Shown here: positions 53,826 through 62,012 of the stretch, one piece after another | Position numbering within the stretch: the stretch's first letter is position 1 | How the letters are laid out: each line of letters begins with the position of its first letter | Source of the DNA: Bacteroidia bacterium | Lineage (GTDB): Bacteria > Bacteroidota > Ignavibacteria > SZUA-365 | Direction: 5' to 3' | Length of the DNA stretch: 64,000 bases | Assembly (NCBI GenBank): GCA_027493955.1 | Contig: JAOSJT010000001.1 | Coordinates: 3,335,131 to 3,399,130 of the forward strand | The notes under the pieces: model-generated | What the model saw: the letters and a program-made list of their open reading frames with translations, nothing else | The model's database searches: none | Told to the model about the DNA's origin: nothing | Made by a program: the position numbers and the translations under genes

Positions 53826-55100
53826 TCAGTACATCGTCCGCAACCGTGTTCCAGGAAAATAGGCCTGAAGAATACGTTCCGGGGACTGCCCTTCTCTCGA
53901 CCGCGAAATGGCACCCCACTGGCACATTCCCACCCCATGTCCATTTCCCCCACCATCGATACGAATGAGGCTGATCCAGCGCTGCGCGTTCCGCTCAAGG
54001 TGGATGTCAAACAACGTGCTGCGGAGAGGTGTCCCGTCGGGTCGCCGGAGAGCCCGCCGTATTCTGTCCGCATGGACATAGTAGGATCTCTGTTGTGCCC
54101 GGTTTCCCATGACTATTTGAACGGTTGTCACGCGACCGGACTGAGACCGCTTCAGGAGATTGATGTCAAGTAAGTACCAGTTTTCTCCGGGAATGTCCGT
54201 CTCCTTGATCGCTTCATTGGCGGACGGTAACCACGTTCGCAGCACATTCTCCATAGCACTGCGGGTATAAATCTCTGTCCAGCGAAAAGAGGGAGAAATG
54301 GCACAGAAGCTCCTGCGCTTCTCTTTGTCACGGATGCCTGTCAGATGACCGGCGGACTGATGTCTACTCCAGACATTCGAGGGGTGTTCGGTACTCCCTC
54401 CGCAGGTGGAATGATAATAGCACTCTGCAGGCTGACCATTTTGCGTGACGACGAGTCCCCTCGTTTTCTGCACCGCTGCCGTGCTTGTCGGATCCTGCGC
54501 ACCCTTTCCGGAGAACACCTGGTCTCTCGCGTCATCATAGACGTCAAAAAGTCTTGTGAGTGGAAGACGGATCTTATTCAGGGCATAAGTCCGTGCAAGA
54601 ATTGCCTGCGCTTCCACCGCCGCAATATCAGAGGGCTTACGATTCCTGCCTATTTCGTTCGGAAGCACCCCGTACAGATAACGTTCCAACGGGAGAATAT
54701 TGATGAGATAGAGACGTTCACCATCAGTGGCCAGAAGCAGAGTGTCTGAGTACTCACGTTTTTCGAAGGAAATACTTCCGTCGTGAACTTTCGTATACAT
54801 TCGGAGTGCTCCCCCGACGGTTACGGTATCCCCTGAAGCGGACCGAAGTTCGATTCGCCCATCGTCGTTGACGGAGCAGCTCATTGTCACCGGGTTTTCG
54901 AACACCGCGCGCCTACCCGGTGCAAGCACAATCACAGCGCTACCTGCTTCGAACAGCAGTTCACCCGTGCTCTCGCTCAGGCACACTCGAATGGACGGTT
55001 CGACTGCTCCGGGACGCGCACGTCCACCCGGCCCGGCACAGGAGGCAAACAGTATCCCAAGCAGCAGCAACGCGACGATTCCAACACTATGCTTACACAT
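53826..55100 (-). CDS. SpoIID/LytB-domain lipoprotein
   Basis: A 424-residue protein with a lipoprotein signal (LLLLGILFASC). The SpoIID domain covers about 150-420: INILPLERYLYGVLPNEIG, AQAILARTYAL, YYHSTCGGSTE and GHGVGMCQWGA. In Firmicutes SpoIID is a lytic transglycosylase; the Glu in PNEI corresponds to the catalytic region. In a Gram-negative it is likely involved in cell-wall turnover. The start at 55100 has only a weak ribosome site. It follows the small FN3-like gene, but a terminator between them separates transcripts. Confidence 0.9.
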   Translation of the reverse strand: MCKHSVGIVALLLLGILFASCAGPGGRARPGAVEPSIRVCLSESTGELLFEAGSAVIVLAPGRRAVFENPVTMSCSVNDDGRIELRSASGDTVTVGGALRMYTKVHDGSISFEKREYSDTLLLATDGERLYLINILPLERYLYGVLPNEIGRNRKPSDIAAVEAQAILARTYALNKIRLPLTRLFDVYDDARDQVFSGKGAQDPTSTAAVQKTRGLVVTQNGQPAECYYHSTCGGSTEHPSNVWSRHQSAGHLTGIRDKEKRRSFCAISPSFRWTEIYTRSAMENVLRTWLPSANEAIKETDIPGENWYLLDINLLKRSQSGRVTTVQIVMGNRAQQRSYYVHADRIRRALRRPDGTPLRSTLFDIHLERNAQRWISLIRIDGGGNGHGVGMCQWGAISRSREGQSPERILQAYFPGTRLRTMY

Positions 55101-55119
55101 GTACCTGAGCGTTGCTCCG

Positions 55120-55149
55120 AAAAAAATGGGCAAGCCATCAGGCCTGCCC
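55120..55149 (-). terminator. Rho-independent terminator of the small FN3-like gene
   Basis: On the minus strand a 9-base-pair stem with one G-T pair (55149-55141 with 55136-55128) and a 4-base loop is followed by a run of seven T (55126-55120). It lies 28 bases past the stop of the gene at 55178, just before the SpoIID gene start. Confidence 0.85.
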
Positions 55150-55177
55150 ATACCGATTCGTTGTTGACACGCCACGT

Positions 55178-55579
55178 TCAGCGAAACATCGCTTTGATAC
55201 TTCCCCAAGTGCGCTTTACGCTGTTCACACTATGCGTAATCGACACTTCGTTGGAATATGATGGCGTGCCGGACGCTTCCACTATCCTGAGTCGATAAAT
55301 GTAGAGACTTCCGGCATCCTTGTACGCGGAACGGTCAATATAGCTGTAGGATGAGTTCGATCCCTTGGGCGATACCGAAGCCAGCGTGATAAAATCCCCA
55401 TTGTTTCCAGCTTTTCGTTGCACTTCGTATCGAAGGACGTTCGATTCGGCCCTCGTTCTCCACTCGAGCGTGACGTTATCACCATCACTGCTTCCGTTGA
55501 AGAATTCCAGAAATGCCCCGCCCGTGGCCGTCGCTGCGCACAGCAGGATGAGTATCAGGAATTTAGATGCGTGTTTCAT
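55178..55579 (-). CDS. Small exported fibronectin-III-like protein
   Basis: A 133-residue protein with a signal peptide (FLILILLCAATATGG), then one domain of about 90 residues with an FN3-like pattern (VTLEWRTRAESNVLRYEVQRK, SYSYIDRSAYKDAG, YIYRLRIVEASG). Such domains are common in T9SS organisms near sorting domains, but no sorting domain is present. The longer open frame upstream to 55900 is out of character and lacks a start site. Probably monocistronic. Confidence 0.78.
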   Translation of the reverse strand: MKHASKFLILILLCAATATGGAFLEFFNGSSDGDNVTLEWRTRAESNVLRYEVQRKAGNNGDFITLASVSPKGSNSSYSYIDRSAYKDAGSLYIYRLRIVEASGTPSYSNEVSITHSVNSVKRTWGSIKAMFR

Positions 55580-55843
55580 AACGGAGTACCAGTTGTAGTC
55601 AGGGAAAAATATACCGTGAATTTCACTGGAAATCAAGGTCAATTCTCCATGGGACAAAATATCGAGTGGAGACGGGCAGCGAGTGGGTTCATCCGTCCGT
55701 CGAGACACCGCGTTCGGCGCAAAGCCCGGAAATGAAGAAATCCGAAAGACCAGGGCATTTTTTTTTCCTGTACTGCCATTGTCACTGTATCGCTTCATGT
55801 TCCTGGGTAGTTTGTTGAGCGTTTTACTTTCTATGGGAGACAC

Positions 55844-57541
55844 ATGAAACGGATTTTTGTTCCCTGGTCGGTACTGTTTCTGACATTTTTTTTCCTGCAA
55901 TCGGCCTTCGCGCAGGACATCATCATCAATGAGTTCCTTTTCGCACCCGGAAGTGGCGAAGCCGAATGGATAGAGCTCTGGAACGGAAGCGGGAGCACCA
56001 TCTCCTTACAGGGCTGGTACATCACGGATGCCACCCATAATCCGGTCCGGGTAACCTCCGAAACGGTGATACTGGCAGCGGATGAGTACCTTGTCCTCGC
56101 GAGCTCCCTTCCACTGGCCTCGCGCTGGGAGCAGTTGGCTGTTCGCGTGCTTGTTGTGCCGGGCTTTCCTTCCCTGAACAATACCGGTGACGAAATCATC
56201 TTGCGTGATTCCACGGGAAGGACCATTGATTCCTTGCGCTATGAAGCCTCATGGAATGCAAAAAAAAGCTCGAGCGTGGAGCGCCGACGACCACGGCTGC
56301 CGTTCGATCAAGTCAATGCCCGAGCGACGCTGCATCCAGATGGTGGCACACCTGGCGCAAGGAATTCCCAGACACCTCCGGATTTCGATCTCGCGCTCGA
56401 CTCACTGATCGTCAGGGAGAACGGTTTCACTGTTCGTGTGAAAAACATCGGTTTGCGTACCCCGGAAAGCGCCGACATATACATGCTATGTTGTACCGCA
56501 GGAGGAGATTCGGCGTTGAAGCACATTCCGGTCATGCCGCCAGAATCCGATGAGACGCTTTTCCTCGACATCGAGCTGTCCTGTGAGAGGGCGGTTTCTG
56601 TACTGGCTGTCCTGCGCTGTGCGCAGGACGCCAATAACGGCAACGACAGTCTCTATCGTGAGCTGCATCCGCCCATGCGAAGGAGAGACGTGCAATTCAA
56701 CGAGATCATGGCTGCGCCGCTCGGCGGCAGGGCGGAATGGGTGGAGCTCATAAACCGTGCAGAGTCGCCGATACGTCTCGACGGCTGCTCACTTGCCGGA
56801 GCCTTTGGAAGCAACGGCCTGCGCCGTCTGTTGCGACTGCCGAACAATCTCCCCTTGCTGCCTTCGGGAGGGTATCTGCTTATCACTTCCGATTCGGGTG
56901 TTTTCGTGGATTGGCCAAACCTGCGCGAAGAACAATCCTGCGTCGTGGCATCTCTTGGCAGAACGTCGCTGGATCTGGGGAATACCGGCGATGAACTCGT
57001 GTTCCTCGATGCTCTCGGGAACGTCGTCGACAGTATGGTGTATTCCGAGACATGGCATCACCCGCTTGCGGCCAGCACTGCCGGCAGATCACTGGAACTG
57101 ATCCATGCGGATTTGTACACTCAAGGGGCTTCCGCCTGGACGACCTGCGTTCATTCTTCCGGAGGTACGCCGGGTCGGCGTAATTCCGTTTGGTCAGAGA
57201 CCGGTGCTTCCGGTCATTCTTCGGAGCACCTTCTTTGCACTCCCAATCCGTTCTCGCCGGACGGTGATGGGTACGAAGATCACACCCTCATTTCATGGAC
57301 GCTCCCTTCAACCGCCTCTCTTCTCCGTCTGCGTGTCTATGATGCCGCCGGACGCTGTATTCGGACGCTGTTGAACAACGACGTCGCGGGGAGGCAAGGT
57401 GTCACGGTTTGGGATGGATTGGACAGAGAAGGCCGAAGAGCCCGCGTGGGTGTGTATGTGGTACTCGCCGAGGCGCTCGACGCATGGACGAATACCGTCG
57501 CCGTCGCGAAAACCGCAGTGGTGCTCGCTACCAGATTGTGA
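55844..57541 (+). CDS. Secreted lamin-tail-domain protein with FlgD-like C-terminus
   Basis: A 565-residue protein with a signal peptide (FLQSAFAQ). It has two lamin-tail domains (about 25-130 and 280-400), each with an NEF/NEIM start, W-x-E-L-x-N and G-D-E strands (INEFLFAPGSGEAEWIEL; FNEIMAAPLGGRAEWVEL). Between them is a CARDB-like stretch. The C-terminal 95 residues (TPNPFSPDGDG, ISWTLP, YDAAGRCIRTL, GVYVVLAEAL) resemble FlgD-type Ig domains that act as sorting domains in this group. GGGAG precedes the start. It is convergent with the hybrid kinase, only two bases apart. Confidence 0.85.
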   Translation: MKRIFVPWSVLFLTFFFLQSAFAQDIIINEFLFAPGSGEAEWIELWNGSGSTISLQGWYITDATHNPVRVTSETVILAADEYLVLASSLPLASRWEQLAVRVLVVPGFPSLNNTGDEIILRDSTGRTIDSLRYEASWNAKKSSSVERRRPRLPFDQVNARATLHPDGGTPGARNSQTPPDFDLALDSLIVRENGFTVRVKNIGLRTPESADIYMLCCTAGGDSALKHIPVMPPESDETLFLDIELSCERAVSVLAVLRCAQDANNGNDSLYRELHPPMRRRDVQFNEIMAAPLGGRAEWVELINRAESPIRLDGCSLAGAFGSNGLRRLLRLPNNLPLLPSGGYLLITSDSGVFVDWPNLREEQSCVVASLGRTSLDLGNTGDELVFLDALGNVVDSMVYSETWHHPLAASTAGRSLELIHADLYTQGASAWTTCVHSSGGTPGRRNSVWSETGASGHSSEHLLCTPNPFSPDGDGYEDHTLISWTLPSTASLLRLRVYDAAGRCIRTLLNNDVAGRQGVTVWDGLDREGRRARVGVYVVLAEALDAWTNTVAVAKTAVVLATRL

Positions 57542-57543
57542 GG

Positions 57544-59220
57544 TTACGCCGTCCCAAGCAGGTTCATCATGCTCGCTTTCAATTCCTCGATTTGAAAGGG
57601 TTTGGAGAAATACGCGTTACACCCTGCTTCAAGACTTTGGATGCGATCTTTCGGAAATGCGTGGGCCGTAACTGCGATAATCGGGACAGTGGAAAATCGC
57701 TCGTCACTGCGAATTCGCTTGGTGAGCGAAATCCCATCTTCGTCTCCCTGCAAGGAAAGATCCATCAGCACGAGATCGATACGTTCGCCCTCAATAATAG
57801 CCCAGGCGGCGGCGGCATTGGACGCCATGCGCAGATTATACTGTTTCGACAACAGTGAGGACATATATTCCTGTGTCTCCTCATCATCTTCTACGAACAG
57901 GACGGTACGGTTCCCTTCGACGTCTCTCGATGGTTGAACCGCATGCACAACCGGCATAGGCTTGCCGAAACCATCGTCGAATACATGTGCATCCTCCACG
58001 ACATCCGCGAGAAACTGCAGGGTAAACGTCGAGCCTTTTCCCTTCCTGCTTTTCACCGTGATGGATCCCCGGTTCAACTCGACATAGCGCTTGGTGAGCG
58101 ACAAGCCAAGCCCGAGGCCGTCAAAGGGCCGTGTATAGCCCGTGGCTTCTTGGGAAAATACGCTGAACACTTTCGGAAGATAGTCGGGGGACATTCCGAT
58201 ACCCGTGTCGGCGATTTCTATGCAGACACGCCGATCCACATTGTAGACGCGAACATTCACCTCTCCGTGCTTAGTGAACTTGATCGCGTTGTCAATGACA
58301 TTCGACACCGCCTGATCTATGCAGTATCGGTCCGCGTACACGATCGCGGCGGGGCACTCGGTTGTGAAGTTGAGGGCAAGACCCTTTTTCTGGGCAAGCG
58401 ATTGTAGTTCCTGTACAAGCTCTTCAACGCGCTCCGACACACGCACTTCCTCCGGACGCACCTGAAACGTCCCTACTTGTATGCTCGAAATATTCAGGAT
58501 GTGCTCCACGGTGCGCATCAGACGCTGGCTCCCGCGCCGTATGGCCTGGAAATAGGTTTCCATCTCCGGGTACATCTTGCCGACCAACTCACCGGTAATG
58601 AGATTACCGTAACCGATGATGATGTGCAGCGGTGTGCGGATTTCATGGGAGATATTGGCAATGAATGCGTCCTTCAGTTTGTCGGACTGCTCGGCGCGCT
58701 CCTTCGCATGAATGAGTTCCGCCTTCTGCCGCTCCTGCATCGTGATGTCTCTGATCACGATATGTTTTGCGTTCATTTCATCGAACAGCATCGGCACGGC
58801 CGTCAGTTCGATATCGATGATGGAGCCATCAAGACGTTCAAGTTGTCCCTTGATATCGGCAATTTCCATATCGGATTCGAGCTGCTCCTGCATACGGTTG
58901 AGATCCGGCCTGTCGAAATTCGTCTGCATGAAGTCATACACCGATCGGGTGAGAAGATCCTCCTCGTTGATCGCGCCGAACAGTTTCATGCACGCGTCAT
59001 TGACAAAGTGGATGCGACCACCGACAGTCACAATCAGTGGGAAAGGCGAAAGCTTGACCAGGCGCCGATAGCGCTTTTCGCTCTCGGCAAGCTTTTCGAG
59101 ATTCTGATGCTGAATAAGAAATACCTTCCGCTGCTGGAAGATGATGACAGCAATGATTCCCAGAGCGAGTGTCAGTAGGACGACAGTCCCGCCGATGATG
59201 AGGAGATACGTGTCCGACAT
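57544..59220 (-). CDS. Hybrid sensor histidine kinase with C-terminal receiver
   Basis: A 558-residue kinase. One N-terminal membrane helix (about 8-28) and a short coiled linker lead to a PAS domain (about 45-160, ending IVIRDITMQER). The HisKA phosphoacceptor is His192 in SHEIRTPLH; the ATPase domain has NVIDNAIKF, DTGIGMS and GLGLGLSL. The last 125 residues are a receiver with phosphoacceptor Asp in LVLMDLSL, Thr in VTA, and Lys in FSKPF. The start at 59220 follows GGAGG; it overlaps the membrane protein gene upstream by 49 bases. The receiver suggests a phosphorelay whose partner is not nearby. Confidence 0.93.
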   Translation of the reverse strand: MSDTYLLIIGGTVVLLTLALGIIAVIIFQQRKVFLIQHQNLEKLAESEKRYRRLVKLSPFPLIVTVGGRIHFVNDACMKLFGAINEEDLLTRSVYDFMQTNFDRPDLNRMQEQLESDMEIADIKGQLERLDGSIIDIELTAVPMLFDEMNAKHIVIRDITMQERQKAELIHAKERAEQSDKLKDAFIANISHEIRTPLHIIIGYGNLITGELVGKMYPEMETYFQAIRRGSQRLMRTVEHILNISSIQVGTFQVRPEEVRVSERVEELVQELQSLAQKKGLALNFTTECPAAIVYADRYCIDQAVSNVIDNAIKFTKHGEVNVRVYNVDRRVCIEIADTGIGMSPDYLPKVFSVFSQEATGYTRPFDGLGLGLSLTKRYVELNRGSITVKSRKGKGSTFTLQFLADVVEDAHVFDDGFGKPMPVVHAVQPSRDVEGNRTVLFVEDDEETQEYMSSLLSKQYNLRMASNAAAAWAIIEGERIDLVLMDLSLQGDEDGISLTKRIRSDERFSTVPIIAVTAHAFPKDRIQSLEAGCNAYFSKPFQIEELKASMMNLLGTA

Positions 59221-59867
59221 GCGAGAAAACCTCCGAGAAAGAGGAGATTCTTTATGACGTTGAGCAGCGAGTGCAACACCCAGATCCATTTCGAGTCTAT
59301 CGTATCCTGCTGCAGCGTAGGTGCGAGGGCGAACAGAATCAGGTTTCCGGCAAAGTACACTACGAGTGCGGAAGATACCCAAAAAATTGGATTTTTCTGC
59401 ACGGGTATGGTATCTCTCATCATAGAGCGGAAGAGCGTTCCCACCGCGATAATCACGAGCAGGACACTTTCCACCGTCAAAATGACGTTGTCGAGGTTGT
59501 GCGGTGTGGATATTGCCTGGGTGATGATCCAGAACAACAGAAACACAGGGATCAAAATACCGATGATTCTTTTTTCCGTTTTTCCGTCATGCCAGGTAAA
59601 AAACATCAATCCCAGAAGCAGGAATTCAACGGGCGGGAAGGCATTGTAAATCCTGGCATTCGGCTCTTTCAGAATAATTCCAACATAGTAACCTGCCAGA
59701 TCGAACAGCAGGGTAATCGCCAGAAATAGAAGAAGCAAACGAAGCCAGGTTTTCTCGTTGCGGAACTGCCACAATCCGACTCCCAGTGGCAGGAGAGGGA
59801 GAAGCAGGGATATCCAGGTGACAACTTCTCTTACGTCTTGTAGTTTGTCTTGCATGCCCGCAGCCAT
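59172..59867 (-). CDS. Seven-helix membrane protein, likely partner of the hybrid kinase
   Basis: A 231-residue protein with about seven hydrophobic helices and short loops. No family motif is seen with certainty. Its 3' end overlaps the kinase gene by 49 bases, so they are almost surely co-expressed. Because the kinase has only one membrane helix and no large sensor domain outside, this protein may supply the sensing part. Starts at 59867 and 59855 are both possible. Confidence 0.75.
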   Translation of the reverse strand: MAAGMQDKLQDVREVVTWISLLLPLLPLGVGLWQFRNEKTWLRLLLLFLAITLLFDLAGYYVGIILKEPNARIYNAFPPVEFLLLGLMFFTWHDGKTEKRIIGILIPVFLLFWIITQAISTPHNLDNVILTVESVLLVIIAVGTLFRSMMRDTIPVQKNPIFWVSSALVVYFAGNLILFALAPTLQQDTIDSKWIWVLHSLLNVIKNLLFLGGFLACRTRISSSSAGLSSY

Positions 59868-59972
59868 GATTCCAGGCAGAATAGTGGATCCGATGTCACC
59901 GGCAGGCGCCTTTTCGGATCAAGGATAACATCCTACTCAAATTACAATATTTCACACCCCGCAACAAACCAG

Positions 59973-60008
59973 CGCCCGCACGCTGCGCGTTTTCGCAGCG
60001 AGCGGGCG
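59973..60008 (-). terminator. Very stable hairpin after the tandem gene array
   Basis: Two 7-base-pair stem blocks (59973-59979 with 60002-60008, and 59981-59987 with 59994-60000), separated by one mismatch, with a 6-base loop. On the minus strand it lies 20 bases past the last gene of the array and is followed by CTGGTTTGTTG, a weak T-rich tail. It likely ends the array transcript before the membrane/kinase pair. Confidence 0.7.
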
Positions 60009-60028
60009 ACTGGCGATATCTCCAATCT

Positions 60029-60469
60029 TCAGGAGTTTAACGGGTTTGACTCGGCATGGAATCTCGAGATCGGGAGTGGACGACCGAAAATGAATCCTTC
60101 GTCCAGGTCCTGCCCCAATCCATTGACGCCAACGAGCACCATCTCCTGCTTTCCTTCAGCGTCAATACCGTAGTAGTAGCGAATTCCGACGGTATCTTCC
60201 TGTGCGAGCAGTTGCTCAATCGCGGCGCGACTGAAAAACTTGCCCTTAACCGATCCGTTTGCTGCGCTCTGACGGTAATTCCGTGTCAGACTGCTCGCTT
60301 CCTCCAGGCTGATCGAATGATCTTCCATCCCGGTAAACACAGGCCTGCTGCGTTCGATCCGATGAGGCTGCGCCGGAGCGATGGGAGCGTCAACATAGAG
60401 ATCTGCTCCTGCGTATGGCTTTTTCGCCTCTTCACTGGCGTCTTGACGCCGAAAAATATTCTCAAACAT
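60029..60469 (-). CDS. Tandem family protein, divergent copy A
   Basis: A 146-residue soluble protein, the most divergent of five neighbouring paralogues and last in the array. It shares YVDAP-APAQP, EDHSIS-EEAS-LTRNYR, FF-RAAIEQ-L-QE, VGIRYYY, LVGV and the end NPLNS with the others. It differs in a longer N-terminus (MFENIFRRQDASEEAKKP) and in having no Cys in the tail (GRPLPISRFHAE in place of the Cys-rich CPPYCG). No signal peptide or membrane helix. AAAGGA seven bases upstream supports the start. I do not recognise the family. See copies B to E. Confidence 0.8.
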   Translation of the reverse strand: MFENIFRRQDASEEAKKPYAGADLYVDAPIAPAQPHRIERSRPVFTGMEDHSISLEEASSLTRNYRQSAANGSVKGKFFSRAAIEQLLAQEDTVGIRYYYGIDAEGKQEMVLVGVNGLGQDLDEGFIFGRPLPISRFHAESNPLNS

Positions 60470-60512
60470 AGTTTTTTCCTTTCATGTATTATCGGTCACT
60501 GACACACGAGAA

Positions 60513-60931
60513 TCAGCTGTTGAGCGGGTTGAAGCTGCCACAGTACGGCGGGCACGGAACCGCGCGCTCGCACACGAAGCCTTCGTAAAGATCCTTGCCG
60601 TTCTCGTCGACGCCCACCACGATCAGCACCGGGCGATCATTGTTCTCTTTCGCGTAGTAGTAGCGAATGCCCACAACACCTTCCTGCGAGACCTGCTCGA
60701 TGGCCGCGCGGCCGAAGAATCCTCCTTGATCGCGCCGGCGCCCGCCTGCATACGATAGTTGCGCGTCAGAGCGCTCGCTTCTTCGATGGAAATGCTGTGA
60801 TCCTCCAGACCTGTGTATACCGGACGCGTGCGTTCGCGTACTTCCGGCTGCGCCGGGGCGACCGGGGCGTCCACATACAGCTTGTCAATGACTTGCGAGG
60901 GGATGATCTGGGTGGTTTCGTTCGTCTTCAT
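60513..60931 (-). pseudogene. Tandem family copy B, frameshifted
   Basis: Nearly identical to copy D along its whole length, but with a loss of one codon (Leu, near 60690) and a loss of one C in a C run near 60724, which shifts the frame. The remaining frame ends at 60623 after 102 residues with unrelated sequence. The stop region of the normal frame (ending NPLNS, 60513) is still intact, so the break is recent. Ribosome site and spacer are kept. Confidence 0.85.
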
Positions 60932-61010
60932 GATATGGCTCCTGTGTATTTGCTTCGTGTGTGTGTGTGTCTGGTTGACTGTTGAAGGTTCGACGCGCTT
61001 TGGATGGATT

Positions 61011-61433
61011 TCAGCTGTTGAGCGGGTTGAAGCTGCCGCAGTACGGCGGGCACGGAACCGCGCGCTCGCACACGAAGCCTTCGTAGAGATCCTTGCCGTT
61101 CTCGTCGACGCCCACCACGATCAGCACCGGGCGATCGTTGTTCTCTTTCGCGTAGTAGTAGCGAATGCCCACAACACCTTCCTGCGAGAGCACCTGCTCG
61201 ATGGCCGCGCGGCCGAAGAATCCTCCCTTGATCGCGCCGGCGCCCGCCTGCATGCGATAGTTGCGCGTCAGAGCGCTCGCTTCTTCGATGGAAATGCTGT
61301 GATCCTCCAGACCTGTGTATACCGGACGCGTGCGTTCGCGTACTTCCGGCTGCGCCGGGGCGACCGGGGCGTCCACATACAGCTTGTCAATGACCTGCGA
61401 GGGGATAATCTGGGTGGTTTCGTTCGTCTTCAT
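61011..61433 (-). CDS. Tandem family protein, copy C
   Basis: A 140-residue protein beginning MKTNETTQIIPSQVIDK. Key parts are YVDAPVAPAQP (19-29), EDHSISIEEASALTRNYR (43-60), GGFFGRAAIEQVL (70-82), VGIRYYY (88-94) and a Cys-containing tail (Cys122, Cys128, Cys132, with CPPYCG), ending NPLNS. It is acidic to neutral, has no signal peptide, and has the ribosome site AGGAG eight bases before the ATG. The frame is open further upstream into copy D's spacer, but the ATG at 61433 matches the other copies. Almost identical to copy E at marker bases. Function unknown. Confidence 0.85.
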   Translation of the reverse strand: MKTNETTQIIPSQVIDKLYVDAPVAPAQPEVRERTRPVYTGLEDHSISIEEASALTRNYRMQAGAGAIKGGFFGRAAIEQVLSQEGVVGIRYYYAKENNDRPVLIVVGVDENGKDLYEGFVCERAVPCPPYCGSFNPLNS

Positions 61434-61510
61434 GATATGGCTCCTGTGTATTTGCTTCGTGTGTGTGTGTCTGGTTGACTGTTGAAGGTTCGTCGCGCTT
61501 TGGATGGATT

Positions 61511-61933
61511 TCAGCTGTTGAGCGGGTTGAAGCTGCCGCAGTACGGCGGGCACGGAACCGCGCGCTCGCACACGAAGCCTTCGTAAAGATCCTTGCCGTT
61601 CTCGTCGACGCCCACCACGATCAGCACCGGGCGATCATTGTTCTCTTTCGCGTAGTAGTAGCGAATGCCCACAACACCTTCCTGCGAGAGCACCTGCTCG
61701 ATGGCCGCGCGGCCGAAGAATCCTCCCTTGATCGCGCCGGCGCCCGCCTGCATACGATAGTTGCGCGTCAGAGCGCTCGCTTCTTCGATGGAAATGCTGT
61801 GATCCTCCAGACCTGTGTATACCGGACGCGTGCGTTCGCGTACTTCCGGCTGCGCCGGGGCGACCGGGGCGTCCACATACAGCTTGTCAATGACTTGCGA
61901 GGGGATGATCTGGGTGGTTTCGTTCGTCTTCAT
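61511..61933 (-). CDS. Tandem family protein, copy D
   Basis: A 140-residue paralogue with the same protein sequence pattern as copy C (SISIEEAS, KGGFFGRAA, YYY, CPPYCG tail). Silent marker bases (such as ACTTGC at the DKL-VI region and ATAC in the Met-Arg region) agree with copy B rather than with C or E. Own AGGAG ribosome site and 79-base upstream spacer. No signal peptide. Confidence 0.85.
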   Translation of the reverse strand: MKTNETTQIIPSQVIDKLYVDAPVAPAQPEVRERTRPVYTGLEDHSISIEEASALTRNYRMQAGAGAIKGGFFGRAAIEQVLSQEGVVGIRYYYAKENNDRPVLIVVGVDENGKDLYEGFVCERAVPCPPYCGSFNPLNS

Positions 61934-62012
61934 GATATGGCTCCTGTGTATTTGCTTCGTGTGTGTGTGTGTCTGGTTGACTGTTGAAGGTTCGACGCGC
62001 TTTGGATGGATT

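Noticed and set aside
60950-61975. Regular spacing of repeats, considered as CRISPR
   Set aside because: Repeat units are whole genes with identical spacers, not short direct repeats with unique spacers.
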